Source of the DNA: Xanthostigma xanthostigma
Taxonomy: Eukaryota > Arthropoda > Insecta > Raphidioptera > Raphidiidae
NCBI GenBank assembly: GCA_963575645.1
Contig: OY754469.1
Span: 12,480,001 to 12,544,000, forward strand
Length of the DNA: 64,000 nt
Reading direction: 5' to 3'
In this document: one piece after another, positions 23,473-32,514 of the stretch
Layout of the letters: every line of letters starts with the position of its first letter
Numbering within the stretch: position 1 is the stretch's first letter
The notes under the pieces: model-generated
Database searches by the model: none
The model's input: only the letters and a program-made list of their open reading frames with translations
What the model was told of the DNA's origin: nothing
Translations under genes and position numbers: made by a program

Positions 23473-23651
23473 TTACTAATTATTTTTTTATATTTTTAGA
23501 TATTTCTGAAGAAGATCTAAACCCAGATCGAAACGCCATATTTTGTATTATTGATTTATAATTTTATTTGTGTCAATATATAGTCTGAAAAAAATTGGTC
23601 GACAAGTTTATTTATTTGAAGAGTTCTATTCAGATGTTAATCAAAGATTTG
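23473..23651 (+). mobile_element. 179-bp insertion with 14-bp target duplication and hammerhead-like hairpin
   Basis: AATAAACAGTAATT occurs at 23459-23472 and again at 23652-23665, exactly bracketing this insert inside the pogo leader; the second pogo copy at 40770-41046 has no such insert. Within it, 23506-23536 reads CTGAAGA, one base, a GATCT/AGATC stem, then GAAACG. The rest (GTCTGAAAAAAATTGGTCGA and beyond) matches the fragments at 10526-10612, 30918-31000 and 39897-40085. A long variable target duplication plus a CUGANGA..GAAAC hairpin recalls Penelope-like elements or ribozyme-bearing retroelements. No coding part is present, so that is inference. Confidence 0.65.
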
Positions 23652-23824
23652 AATAAACAGTAATTGTTTGTTATTTTGTTGCTTTGTTGTCGGCATCATG
23701 CGTACCGAAGATCCTAAGAAATTCGTTCTTTTGTTTGTTGGGATTATCTTTCATTTGCTTAGCTCAGCTGCTTATCGATAAGTTATCATATTCTTAGTTG
23801 TCCACAAACTTGCAAACTGTGAAC

Positions 23825-23936
23825 ATGGCGAGTAAAAGAAAAATCTTTGTGTATTGACGAAACAGTTTTATTGATACGCGCAGTAGAAGCGAGAGAAAAG
23901 ATAAGTGATTTTGGAAGACGTTTTGGAGTAAATAGG
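23825..23936 (+). pseudogene. pogo/Tigger transposase N-terminus
   Basis: ATG opens MASKRK, then one extra base shifts the frame and the reading continues as SLCIDETVLLIRAVEAREK and ISDFGRRFGVNR. This is the start of the CENP-B/pipsqueak-type helix-turn-helix of pogo-family transposases. It stops being recognisable at about 23936, where unrelated sequence begins, so the DNA-binding domain is cut and the DDE domain is absent. Position just inside a pogo-type leader supports the call. A domesticated CENP-B-like gene is excluded by the frameshift and truncation. Confidence 0.75.
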
Positions 23937-24015
23937 TACATATTATAGTAAAAAAATATAAATGGATTATTTCTTCTCTCCGTTTAATGACAACTCTCAA
24001 TAATGCCACAGCATA

Positions 24016-24192
24016 GGCTCTTTCGCAAACGGGCCTTTGATTATGTCTTTAAAATGCTTTAATCATCTGCCAATTGACTTAAAGGAAAATAATAATTTAA
24101 TCAATTCTACTCTTTTTAAAAGAAAAGTTAAACTACTTCTATTAAAGCATAGCATTTATTCAATGAACGAATTATTTAATATTGTATTTTAA
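24016..24192 (+). pseudogene. LINE reverse transcriptase C-terminus
   Basis: One frame to a TAA contains FNHLPIDLKENNN, a TLFKRKVKLLLL block and YSMNELFNIVF, the last residues of Jockey/CR1-like LINEs, close in style to the relic at 11281-11484. A short 3' UTR and an ATTATTATTATTATTG tail end near 24275. The catalytic part is missing, as for a 5'-truncated insertion that landed in the pogo relic. Confidence 0.7.
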
Positions 24193-24307
24193 ATAAGTAT
24201 ATTGTATTTTTTGACTTACTCTTCACTTTTGGTGTACACAGAGTGAAAAAAATATTATTATTATTATTGTGAAAAATAACTCTAATAATTTAGAGTGATA
24301 ATATTAA

Positions 24308-24844
24308 AGGATGAATCCTGATGGCATAGGATCGATGAAATAAGCAAATACTGAAGGTTTATTATTGCATTTTATTGTCTGACGTTTCGGCAAACTTTAT
24401 GCCATCTTCGGAGAATCAATGCTGTCTGTTTTCTCAGTATTGTTATGTATAAAATAAATTAAAATAAAAAATGTCATCAACGGGTATTAAAATGACTATT
24501 TTTCTTGAAAAAAAACAGTTGATTTTTACTAAAAATTGTATAAATGTGTCTAATGTAATTTGTTTAATTATACTGTATAATTTTAAACAAATTATATTAT
24601 ACATTTATACAATTTTTAGTAAAAATCAGTCGTTTTTTTTTCAAGAAAAATAGTAATTTTAATACCCGTTGATGACATTTTTTATTTTAATTTATTTTAT
24701 ACATAACAACAATACTGAGAAAACAGACAGCATTGATTCTCCGAAGATGGCATAAAGTTTGCCGAAACGTCAGACAATAAAATGCAATAATAAACCTTCA
24801 GTATTTGCTTATTTCATCGATCCTCTGCCACCAGGATTCATCCT
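24308..24844. repeat. TTAA-flanked 537-bp palindrome
   Basis: Near-perfect inverted repeat, arms about 260 bp, bounded by TTAA at 24304-24307 and 24845-24848. Arms start AGGATGAATCCTGATGGCA and hold GAAGATGGCATAAAGTTTGC followed by CGAAACGTCAG. The centre lies near 24570. Each arm therefore carries the hairpin motif (GGC/GCC stem then GAAACGTC), on opposite strands. The longest open frame inside is a product of the symmetry, not a gene. Confidence 0.8.
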
Positions 24845-24848
24845 TTAA

Positions 24849-25325
24849 TCTTACAATTTTTATTATTATTATTATTCTTATTAATCAATTTAAGTTAGGT
24901 AGTAACTCAAGAAATACACGAATTATACAAATATCTACTTTACTTCGTGATTTATAAAGATGAAACTACAACGTGAAGTTGTTTTTATATTAAGGGAGGG
25001 CCCCATCCGATGAATTTGCCACGGGCCTCAGGTGGTATAGTTACGCCACTAGCTCTTCTACTAGTAAGTGAGGTATGTATGATAATATCGAGAGCAAAAT
25101 GCAAGCACAAGCAGCGTAACTTTAATTAAGAGAAAATAACTTTAACGTTGGCCTTTCACATCACCTACATTAAACAAGCATAATGAATTCACCATTATTA
25201 GGAGAATGTTTGCTTCTCTGTGTGTGTCTGTGTGTAAATAGTAACTGCCATGTATTTGAAGCGCGTATACGGAGTGGGACAACGGCTGACGTCATTTGTT
25301 TATAAATTGAAACGGTATCAGACGT
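24849..25325. other. Unassigned stretch
   Basis: An ATT run near 24860-24875, a short TG-rich patch near 25220, nothing else recognised. Confidence 0.35.
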
Positions 25326-25907
25326 CTTGATCCTCCGACAAAATATCCCTGGACAAAATATCCCCGGCCATAAAGGTGTATGCGAATTGTTTCGCAGTGA
25401 AACGGGAAGGTTAAAGGGGGAGTTTAAAAAGAAAAAAAATCCAGGGTGAACGATAAAGGGGTATGCGACTTGTTTCGCAGTGAAACGGGAAGGGTAAAAA
25501 TGGGAGTTTAAAAAAAAAACAATTCCAGGGTGAACGATAAAGAGGTATGCGAATTGTTTCGCAGTGAAACGGGAAGGGTAAAAGGGGGAGTTTAAAAAAA
25601 AACAATTCCAGGGTGAACGATAAAGAGGTATGCGAATTGTTTCGCAGTGAAACGGGAAGGGTGAAAGGGGGAGTTTTTAAAAAAACAGTTCCAGGGTGAA
25701 CGATAGAAGGGTATCCAAATTGTTTCGCATTGAAACAGTAAGGGTGAAAGGGAGAGTTTTTAAAAAAACAATTCCAGGGTGAACGATAAAGGGGTATGCG
25801 AATTGTTTCGCAGTGAAACGGGAAGGGGAGAGGGTGAGTTTAAAAAAAACAATTCCAAGGTGAACGATAGGGATATTTTGTCGGGGATATTTCGTCGGAG
25901 GATCAAG
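25326..25907. mobile_element. Inverted-repeat element built around a minisatellite
   Basis: Tips CTTGATCCTCCGACAAAATA (left) and, reversed, CTTGATCCTCCGACGAAATA (right), each followed by a second ATATCCC motif. Inside are about six and a half head-to-tail units of roughly 80 bp with CAGGGTGAACGATAAAG, ATTGTTTCGCAGTGAAACGG and GGGAGTTTAAAAA. Every unit has the small inverted pair GTTTCGCAGTGAAAC. Open frames here are translations of the repeat. Confidence 0.8.
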
Positions 25908-25972
25908 AATCATGGAACCGTTGAAACTGGTTTAGTCGTGATGAGAGTAATTTCGTTCAATAGCTTAAGAAT

Positions 25973-26445
25973 GTTTTCACATTATCCGATCCGATATCGG
26001 TGTCGGACGACGATATCCGATAGCTGGCACCATGTGCTGTTTTCACATCTTTCCGACAAAATCGTCCCGATACGGCCATTTGCTCGATAGCTTCATGCGG
26101 GTAGGTCATCATGGCAGACTATAATAGAAAACTTTATTTGCTGTGCCTATTATAAATTATATTTAAATGATGACGACGCTATGATGACAACTCAAGCTGA
26201 AAATGGCCGCCGCGCATCGGGTTCTGCGCACACAGAGACAATTTAGATACGCACGTATAGCACACATACAAACATCGTCCGACGGCTCACGGGCGTCCGA
26301 TGGTGCCGTCAACATATCGGTGTCGGCTCCGATATCCGATATCGAGCCGGGCAATATAAAAGACAGGTACTTATTTCATACATTTTACTTACCCCGATAT
26401 TGGATCGGCGTCCGACACCAATATCGGATCGGATAATGTGAAAAC
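25973..26445. mobile_element. MITE with 37-bp GC-rich tips
   Basis: Left GTTTTCACATTATCCGATCC then GATATCGGTGTCGGACG; the right end is the reverse complement with one change. Internal copies of CCGATATCCGATA. 473 bp, no coding content. Related CCGATCCAATGTCGGACAAC sequence continues to about 26600, possibly part of a neighbouring element. Confidence 0.75.
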
Positions 26446-27150
26446 GCTCTGAGGCTACACCTCATCGGATCCGTATTTCTCCCGATCCAATGTCGGACAA
26501 CTTCGGAAGAAAAGCAAAACACGAAGATAAGAAATAGAGTTTCCCATTCCACTGGTGGCACCTTCAAGATAATTTTGGTGTTTGCCGATTTGCCGACATT
26601 GGATGTGGTTGCAGTTTAAAGCCGGACGCACATTGTGGGTAGGGCAGGTTAGGTAGCACAGCTTAGAGCAGAAGAAAACTGAGAAATTTGAGTGACCTCT
26701 CATTGCAGCGCAGTTTCTTGTCATCAATCCTTAACAGAAGACGTAGAAGAATGGTATGGATGCACCAGTTCAGTGAAAATAGATCTGAATAGATCTAAAT
26801 GAAACATCTGGTGGAAGTGACGGGCGTTACAGATGTAAAAACGATATCTGTAGCATCCAGTATATAACATCTAATATTATAATAACATAGGTATTCCTAT
26901 TAATTAGAGTTGACATATTTATTCGTCGGTAAATAATTTGTGGTTTCAATCTTTGTTAGCTCTAGAACAGCAAACAAGCTGCAAATTGTTTCGTTTCAGA
27001 ATTTTCAGCTTCAAAGTTAAGTAACTAATTTTATACTAAACAGAGTGGTGTAACGTTTATTTAAAAAAAAAGTAAACTGCATTTTATTGTTTCAGACAAA
27101 AAGTCTTTATCATTTTGTAACAATGCCAAGTTTTATAAGTACTACTCACT
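26446..27150. other. Unassigned stretch
   Basis: CCGATCCAATGTCGGACAAC near 26491 and GCCGACATTGGATGTGG near 26591 form a loose inverted pair. No genes recognised. Confidence 0.35.
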
Positions 27151-27429
27151 AAGTCTGTAACCAGGAGACCTAGCTCGAGCGTAGCGGTGAACCGATATCT
27201 GTCGTATGAATCAATATGGCGTCAGCTACTGGGTAACGCACACACGTTCATGGCTTGCATGTATGTAGTGTCTGTGAAGCTAAACAACTTTGGTTACTAT
27301 GGGGAAAACAGGTGGAAAGAACCGAAGTTTTCCCAGTTAGTGATAACAGCGCCATCTTGCGTGCGCCAGAAAACGATCCATCTCGAAACACAGCAAGCAT
27401 AGGAAACTAGGTTTTCTGGTAACAGACTT
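27151..27429 (+). mobile_element. MITE family B, copy 1
   Basis: 279 bp with tips AAGTCTGTAACCAGGAGACC and, reversed, AAGTCTGTTACCAGAAAACC. The body includes TGGCGTCAGCTACTGGGTAA and AAACACAGCAAGCATAGGAA. An equally long, similar copy lies in reverse at 51056-51334. No transposase. Confidence 0.75.
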
Positions 27430-27477
27430 CGTGGTACTACTGTATTGTTTCATTTTCCTTTAGATTTTTATTACAGC

Positions 27478-27600
27478 CCGGTCCGACTTACGTTGCAAAA
27501 TTGGTCTCCTCGAAAAGCGTTTTTATTTTGACGCGATAATATATAGCCGATGTCCATCCTAAAGACCCATTTTAAATAGATTTTCAACTGTAAGTATGTG
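27478..27600 (-). mobile_element. Helitron-like 3' fragment
   Basis: Reversed, it matches the AAAATTGGT..CGAAAAGCG and GTAAGTCGGACCGGGC blocks shared with 39673-39850 and 44880-44980. Truncated before a clear CTAG. Confidence 0.4.
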
Positions 27601-27832
27601 TTATTTAGGATGCAACAAAAAAAGAAGACATGAACGGTTTTGCTCCTCACCCACAGATTTTTAGTTCGTGTCGTGTGCAGTTTTACTGTCACGATATCAA
27701 TAAATATTGTTATTATTATTTCTTCTTTATTTGTGAATATATCAGCAGTTAATTTATTGACTCATTTTAAAAACAACAACAAAACTCTGCAATATTTATG
27801 CTTGAATTTAAGCCCCCCGCTAATATATATTA
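27601..27832. other. Unassigned stretch
   Basis: Short AT-rich interval between element ends; nothing recognised. Confidence 0.3.
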
Positions 27833-27840
27833 TACAGGGT

Positions 27841-28345
27841 CAGTACCGGATTAAGACTCCTTGGTGCCGTAAGCATTTTTTGCCTATGGACCCTCATCTC
27901 TAACAGCAGTCAAAAAAAATTCTAATATTTTCTGTCTCTGTTATGTTAAATTAATAATTTTTTTTCAAATTGAGAATGTCAATTGATAGAAAAAAGTTCA
28001 AAAACATAGAATTTTAGGAACTATTGGAATTTTACAAGCGATGCTCTCGTTGAAAATTAGATTGCTTATCAAATCGGTTCTTAGGCATTTTTATACAGTT
28101 AATTAAAAGACAGGTACAAAACTTTAAAGTTAAAAAAATTTCATTTTTATCTGCAAAAATAAATTATTATTTATTTTTAATTTCTATACTTCTAAAGACA
28201 GTTTTTGAAAACAAGACAAAAAGAAAAAAAAATGTTGACACGGTCTGGTGAGATACTTTTCATTTCTGAGTTGTGAATTTTGGTGCCCCTGAGACGTGAT
28301 GCCCTAAGCAATTGCTTACTTGGCTTATAGGTTAATCCGGCACGG
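27841..28345. mobile_element. hAT-like non-autonomous element, perfect 8-bp duplication
   Basis: 505 bp. Left CAGTACCGGATTAAG, right GGTTAATCCGGCACGG. TACAGGGT flanks it at 27833-27840 and 28346-28353. The sub-terminal GGTGCC..GCCCTAAGCAATTGC blocks match a broad group of CAGGGCCGGATTAA hAT elements. No transposase frame. Confidence 0.85.
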
Positions 28346-28353
28346 TACAGGGT

Positions 28354-28883
28354 GTTAAAAGGATAAACAAATATCAATATTAATTATGTTTACCTTATAT
28401 GTTATTACGAGATACAATGATGTTAAATTAAAGAATGAGGGCAAATATAAAACCCTATTTTTTGGGAACATATACTTGTTTAAAGCATCGGCCAAGTTAT
28501 TTAATAGTAGTTTATGCATGTGAAACGTGAACGCAGTTATTATGTACGAGAGACATTATGTAAAAACGAGAGGTCCGCAATTATTAAAAGTGAAAGACTG
28601 TCAAGTGCAAGGTCATTCCGACACACCTTACATTGCGCAATATTATGCATGTTCAGCATGGATGAAAGAAATTGTTTTTACTAGAGGGTTTTTTTTATAA
28701 AGTTTTTCCCAGATAATTATTTCATTTTTATCGCGTTTTTTCATTTTAAAAACAAAAATGTGTAACCATAGGTCTGCAATCTTGTAAAAAATGAGCAACC
28801 TTTAACTATAAGACTCTAAATTTATATTTTTTATTTTTTAAATCGTTTTTGAAGTGAAACTTTGCTGTTTTCCGCACGGTAGC
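28354..28883. other. Unassigned AT-rich stretch
   Basis: No features recognised. Confidence 0.3.
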
Positions 28884-28891
28884 GTTGTTAA

Positions 28892-29229
28892 TAAGGCCGT
28901 AGCCAGAAATTCACTTCGCGGGAGTAGAGCTCCGGACCAGTGACAATAAATAATAACTTTGTTTGAAAATAAGCATAGGTACATATTATATTATAATTTT
29001 ACATAAAAACAAATTTAATTAAAAGGCAGCCGACGTAGATTTCGACGAAGGAGTTTAATGATTCATTTAATTTATTAACAATGCATTACATTTCGATTTT
29101 ATTCGTTCCGAAAAACGTGGAATCCAATTATCGTATCACAAATCGTGTATAAAATGGCGGGTTGGCTAAGGCATTTCGAAGCAGAGGGGCGTTTGAACCC
29201 TTAAAATACCGTCCCTGCCTACGGCCTTG
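28892..29229. mobile_element. hAT-like MITE (AAGGCCGTAG ends)
   Basis: 338 bp. Left TAAGGCCGTAGCCAG, right CTGCCTACGGCCTTG. Flanks GTTGTTAA and GTCGTTAG agree at 6 of 8 positions, both differences being transitions, consistent with an old duplication. Confidence 0.6.
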
Positions 29230-29261
29230 GTCGTTAGCAACGTTGAGTTGCTCGTATTAAC

Positions 29262-29738
29262 TGACACGTACGACCACAGACAAGTCCGCACCGCACCTTT
29301 GATCTTGCCGGATCGCTGTGGATCAGACGTATAGCTCCGGACGCGTCTGCGTCGCTACGGACATCCATCTCATGGTGCGTCGGCGCGGGCTTGCCTGGAA
29401 AATCACGCACCGTGGAAACTGACCCTAACCACAGACAAGTCCGCACCACCAATTTGATTCTACCGACTCGCTGTGGATCGGACGTACAGCCCCGGACGCG
29501 TCTGCGTCGCTACGGACACCCTCCTCACGGTGCGTCGGCGCGGGCTTGTCTGCAAAATCACGCACCGTGGAAACTGACCATAGCCACAAACAAGCCCGCA
29601 CCACTAATTTGATTCTACCGACTCGCTGTGGATCGGACGTACAGCCCCGGACGCGTCTGCGTCGCTACGGACATCCTCCTCACGGTGCGTCGGCGCGGGC
29701 TTGTCTGCAAAATCACGCACCGTGTGAACCGACCTTTA
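29262..29738 (+). repeat. 155-bp GC-rich tandem repeat, three units
   Basis: Units start near 29274, 29429 and 29584. Each contains CTGTGGATCGGACGTACAGC, CGGACGCGTCTGCGTCGCTA and GGTGCGTCGGCGCGGGCTTG. Units 2 and 3 are almost identical; unit 1 is more diverged. GC content is far above the surroundings. Open frames crossing the units are caused by the repetition. Confidence 0.85.
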
Positions 29739-30534
29739 GACGTATCAAAATATTACATTTCTCCCCGTTACTCTCATTTACATAACGTCAAGCATCGGTG
29801 GACACAGTGTATATACACAATGAGTGTACAAAATGAGAAATCGTTATTCTGTATGTATTTGCAGAAAGAGACCTCTATATATGCAACGAACCATTCCGGG
29901 CGATGCCGGCGAAGACCATCATCTCTCATCCCTGTTCTTGTTTCGGGCAGATGACGTGTTGCATACGATAATACGAGGGAGCGGCGTCGCGCCGCCAACC
30001 ACGACGGCCGGGTGAGAAATGGGGTCAGCTCAGATAATAATTATAATTCACATGCGTTCCTCTCTCTAACTTCGTTGAGCTGTGATGTGGTATTAAGAAT
30101 TCTCTCTACTCACGACGCCGCCGTTAGAATAATGCCTTTAAACGTATCTGTTTCTACGTGCGCAGGTGATATGATCCTGTTAATAAAACAAAGGTATTCC
30201 GCTCGATTTAATACTTGAATTCCACGAAAAGTTTTTACGTTTAATATTCGTAAGTTTGTGACAATTCTAAAGTGGGGTTACTTTAGAGAACTTCACGTTT
30301 TTTGAAGCTATGCTTTTTAAAACAAACCTCGGGACTGGCGTTGAACTGCAAAAAATGATCAAGTGAGCGTCACGATACAAAAACGCACACACATGTTTGT
30401 GTTAAGATCATGGTTTAGACAAGGAAAGGATCATAGAAACAAAGGGAACTTATTGCGTCGTTGATCTAGACACGTTCAACAAAGAAACAGGAAGCAGCAG
30501 TTGTGTGTTATATTACACGAATTATTTGGAGCCA
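29739..30534. other. Unassigned stretch, moderately GC-rich at its start
   Basis: 29880-30010 stays GC-richer than average and several overlapping open frames exist on both strands, none with a recognised domain or consistent splice sites. Confidence 0.35.
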
Positions 30535-30917
30535 CTTTTGACCCTTTAATAACTCAAAATCTATTTAACATAAACACATGAAATTTGGTTTATTTATTAA
30601 ATCCCTTTAGATTAACTAGCACCCCAAATTTCATAAATACAGCTCAAACGGTTATTGAGATATTAACATTTAAAAATCGGCATTTTTATCACTGACTGAC
30701 CTGACTCACTGACATATAGATCAAAAACCTAATCCACTTCTAGATGACCTAAAAAGTTGAAATTTGGCGTCCAACTAGTAATTGCAGTGTGTATACTAAG
30801 GAAAATTCAGAAAACAGTGAATTTTTAAGTTTTGAAATATTTTCGAAAAAGAAAACTGTACCTACAGCGTAAACGCAGGAAAATAGATTAATTTTACAAA
30901 TCACTTTTGAATGATAA
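30535..30917. repeat. Dispersed lepidopteran repeat fragment
   Basis: Contains AAATTTCATAAATACAGCTC, TGACTGACCTGACTCACTGA and AAGTTGAAATTTGGC, blocks of a common repeat also seen at 62955-63240. Confidence 0.45.
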
Positions 30918-31000
30918 AAAATAATACAAATCTTTGATTAACGTCTGAATAGAACTCTTCAAATAAATAAAATTGTCAACCAATTTTTTTCAGAAGTTTA
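30918..31000 (-). repeat. Fragment of the CGACCAATTTTTTTCAGAC repeat
   Basis: CAAATCTTTGATTAACGTCT, GAATAGAACTCTTCAAATAA and CAACCAATTTTTTTCAGA match, in reverse, the insert at 23545-23651. Confidence 0.5.
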
Positions 31001-31187
31001 AGTATAAATTTGCCAAGTGAAAACTTGGCATCCTTTTAGATCTCAATTCTTTTTATCGGTGAAGTCGAAAACCACGCATATTCTTAAAATTGAACTTGGC
31101 TCCCTTTTTCATATTTTTGTTTTTATGGGATATTATATAAGTACTCAATAGAGTCAGCCCGGTCTAGTTTACATGTGTACATATATT

Positions 31188-31230
31188 GTAGATTATATAG
31201 ACGCTCAACAGTTGAGGTCATCAGTGTCTA
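31188..31230 (-). repeat. SINE 3' fragment
   Basis: ATATAGACGCTCAACAGTTG and AGGTCATCAGTGTC are the reverse complement of the 3' part of the SINE at 9338-9500. Confidence 0.5.
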
Positions 31231-31309
31231 TATGTGTATTAGAGATTCTGCCAGCCAACATAGACAAACAGACTACTACGGGCTCGGGTTCCTAGGAGTG
31301 CTAATTCCT

Positions 31310-31348
31310 ATAAAACATTGGAATGCTAACTACATTCCAATGTTTCTC
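31310..31348. repeat. Short inverted repeat
   Basis: AACATTGGAATG and CATTCCAATGTT separated by eight bases. Confidence 0.6.
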
Positions 31349-31460
31349 CTGGTGGGGTTCTTATAGGGGCGAATGGGCTCAACTATTTCTGCCCGGGAAC
31401 ATAACTGTGTCTACCGTGGACATAAGATTCCGATCCCGTCATGAATACTATTTTTTTCAG

Positions 31461-31586
31461 ACAGTTTTTGCCGCTCTGTACAAAGTGAATGGTCGATACT
31501 CGCTACTCGTCGCCAGAAAAATTATAACTTACGTTATGAGAGCTGTTACAACAAAGACAAAAAACGAATTATTAATTTTACCTTAG
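31461..31586 (+). CDS. Candidate terminal exon, protein unknown
   Basis: A strong acceptor (ACTATTTTTTTCAG) precedes 42 codons ending in TAG, with AATAAA 18 bases after the stop. The peptide starts TVFAALYKVNGRYSLLVARK and ends MRAVTTKTKNELLILP, a composition unlike translated AT-rich noise. It is open in phase 0. The next feature downstream, at about 31591, is a palindromic element, so the AATAAA may belong to that. No upstream exon in matching phase was found. It may equally be a relic of an unrecognised transposon gene. The opposite orientation to the exon at 32515-32594 means it would be a separate gene nested in its intron. Confidence 0.3.
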   Translation, partial: TVFAALYKVNGRYSLLVARKIITYVMRAVTTKTKNELLILP

Positions 31587-31590
31587 AATC

Positions 31591-31880
31591 ATATCTATCA
31601 AAAAATAAAAACAATGAATAGTGAATAAAAAATACTAGTATTATTGTGAAAAAAGTGTGGGGCGCTCGATGTACGAAAATGTGGAACAAAGCGCCCCACG
31701 TTTTTTTCACAATAATACTAGTATTTTTTATTCATTATTGTTTTAAGCTTATTTTAAAAAAATTATTTTTTACTTTTTAGTTCGATATAAAGCATGTTTT
31801 TTAGTTTTTTTTAAACTTTATTTATTTTTCACTTTTTAGTTTGATATAGGTAGGTAAAGCGTGTTTTTTAGTTTTTTTTT
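31591..31880. repeat. Palindromic core, copy 2, apex reversed
   Basis: Inner arms (ATACTAGTATTATTGTGAAA, AAAAAGTGTGGGGCGC) match copy 1 at 5917-6196, but the loop reads GCTCGATGTACGAAAATGTG then GAACAAAGCGCC, the reverse complement of the loop in the other three copies. The outer left arm is shorter than the right one, which runs on through TTTTTACTTTTTAGTTCG with duplicated blocks to about 31945. Confidence 0.7.
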
Positions 31881-31983
31881 AAATATATTTATTTTTTAGT
31901 CTTTTTTAAACTATATTTATTTTCCACTTTTTAGTTCGATTTATTGTCAAAAATTTGCCGAAAAAAAGCAAATTTTTTATTTC

Positions 31984-32070
31984 GGCGTGGACGGGATTAG
32001 AACCCACGACCGGTGAATCCGAGAGTTGACGTCAGCGAAGACCCGCGCCTTAGACCGTTCGGTCAACGAT
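31984..32070 (-). repeat. tRNA-Leu-like SINE segment, copy 2
   Basis: Same arrangement as 6248-6335: reversed GTGGGTTCTAATCCC and the GGTCTAAGGCGCGGG block, with a few substitutions that further break the D arm. It is followed by CCACTTGCTTAGTCCAAACG and ends with TTAATATAAAGCGTGT at about 32190, as in copy 1. Confidence 0.6.
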
Positions 32071-32190
32071 TGCTCTTACAGTAGTGGCATAACATACTAA
32101 CAGTAATAAACCACTTGCTTAGTCCAAACGAATGTTACAAACATACATACATACAAACTTATAAGTGAAGTTAATATAAAGCGTGTAAAA

Positions 32191-32514
32191 ATATACTAAC
32201 TAAGCGGGCCCCGCGCCACCGAAAAAAACTTCCAAAATTCCTGTGGACCCATCTGCCCTTGGGGGTTCTACATGTGAAGGAATGCATTTTGTATGCCTGT
32301 TGTCAGGCAAAGACAATCGCTGGCTGTGGTCGTTGCGTCGCGTCTGTTTATAAATTATTAGATACTTATATCAAACCTTTCAAAGGTAGAAGAAAAATAT
32401 GGATGCTTTCTTTTTACAATGAAAGTTATGACGATCAATCTTATATACAGAAATGAGTTTTTAAAGTTTTAATAGAAATATAATATGGAATAAAGTACAA
32501 ATAGTGCTACTTAC
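32191..32514. other. Unassigned stretch next to the exon
   Basis: Immediately 3' (on the minus strand) of the exon at 32515-32594; presumed intron. No repeat recognised. Confidence 0.35.

Larger units (their letters stand above)
23297..23936 (+). mobile_element. pogo/Tigger-like element, 5' part, with nested insertion
   Basis: Left end CAGTGTAAACTCCATTATAC followed by CACTCGATATAACG is the usual pogo/Tigger terminus. The leader continues to about 23824 and is followed by the transposase start (23825-23936). The leader is split at 23473-23651 by an insertion with a 14-bp duplication. A second copy of the leader is at 40770-41046. The right end is lost: a LINE relic follows directly at 24016. 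Confidence 0.7.

Noticed and set aside
25326..25907. CRISPR-like array
   Set aside because: Repeat units are contiguous with no unique spacers, inside transposon tips, in eukaryotic DNA.
6248..32070. tRNA-Leu genes at 6248-6335 and 31984-32070
   Set aside because: A- and B-box-like parts are present but acceptor and anticodon stems do not pair, and the segments sit in repeats.
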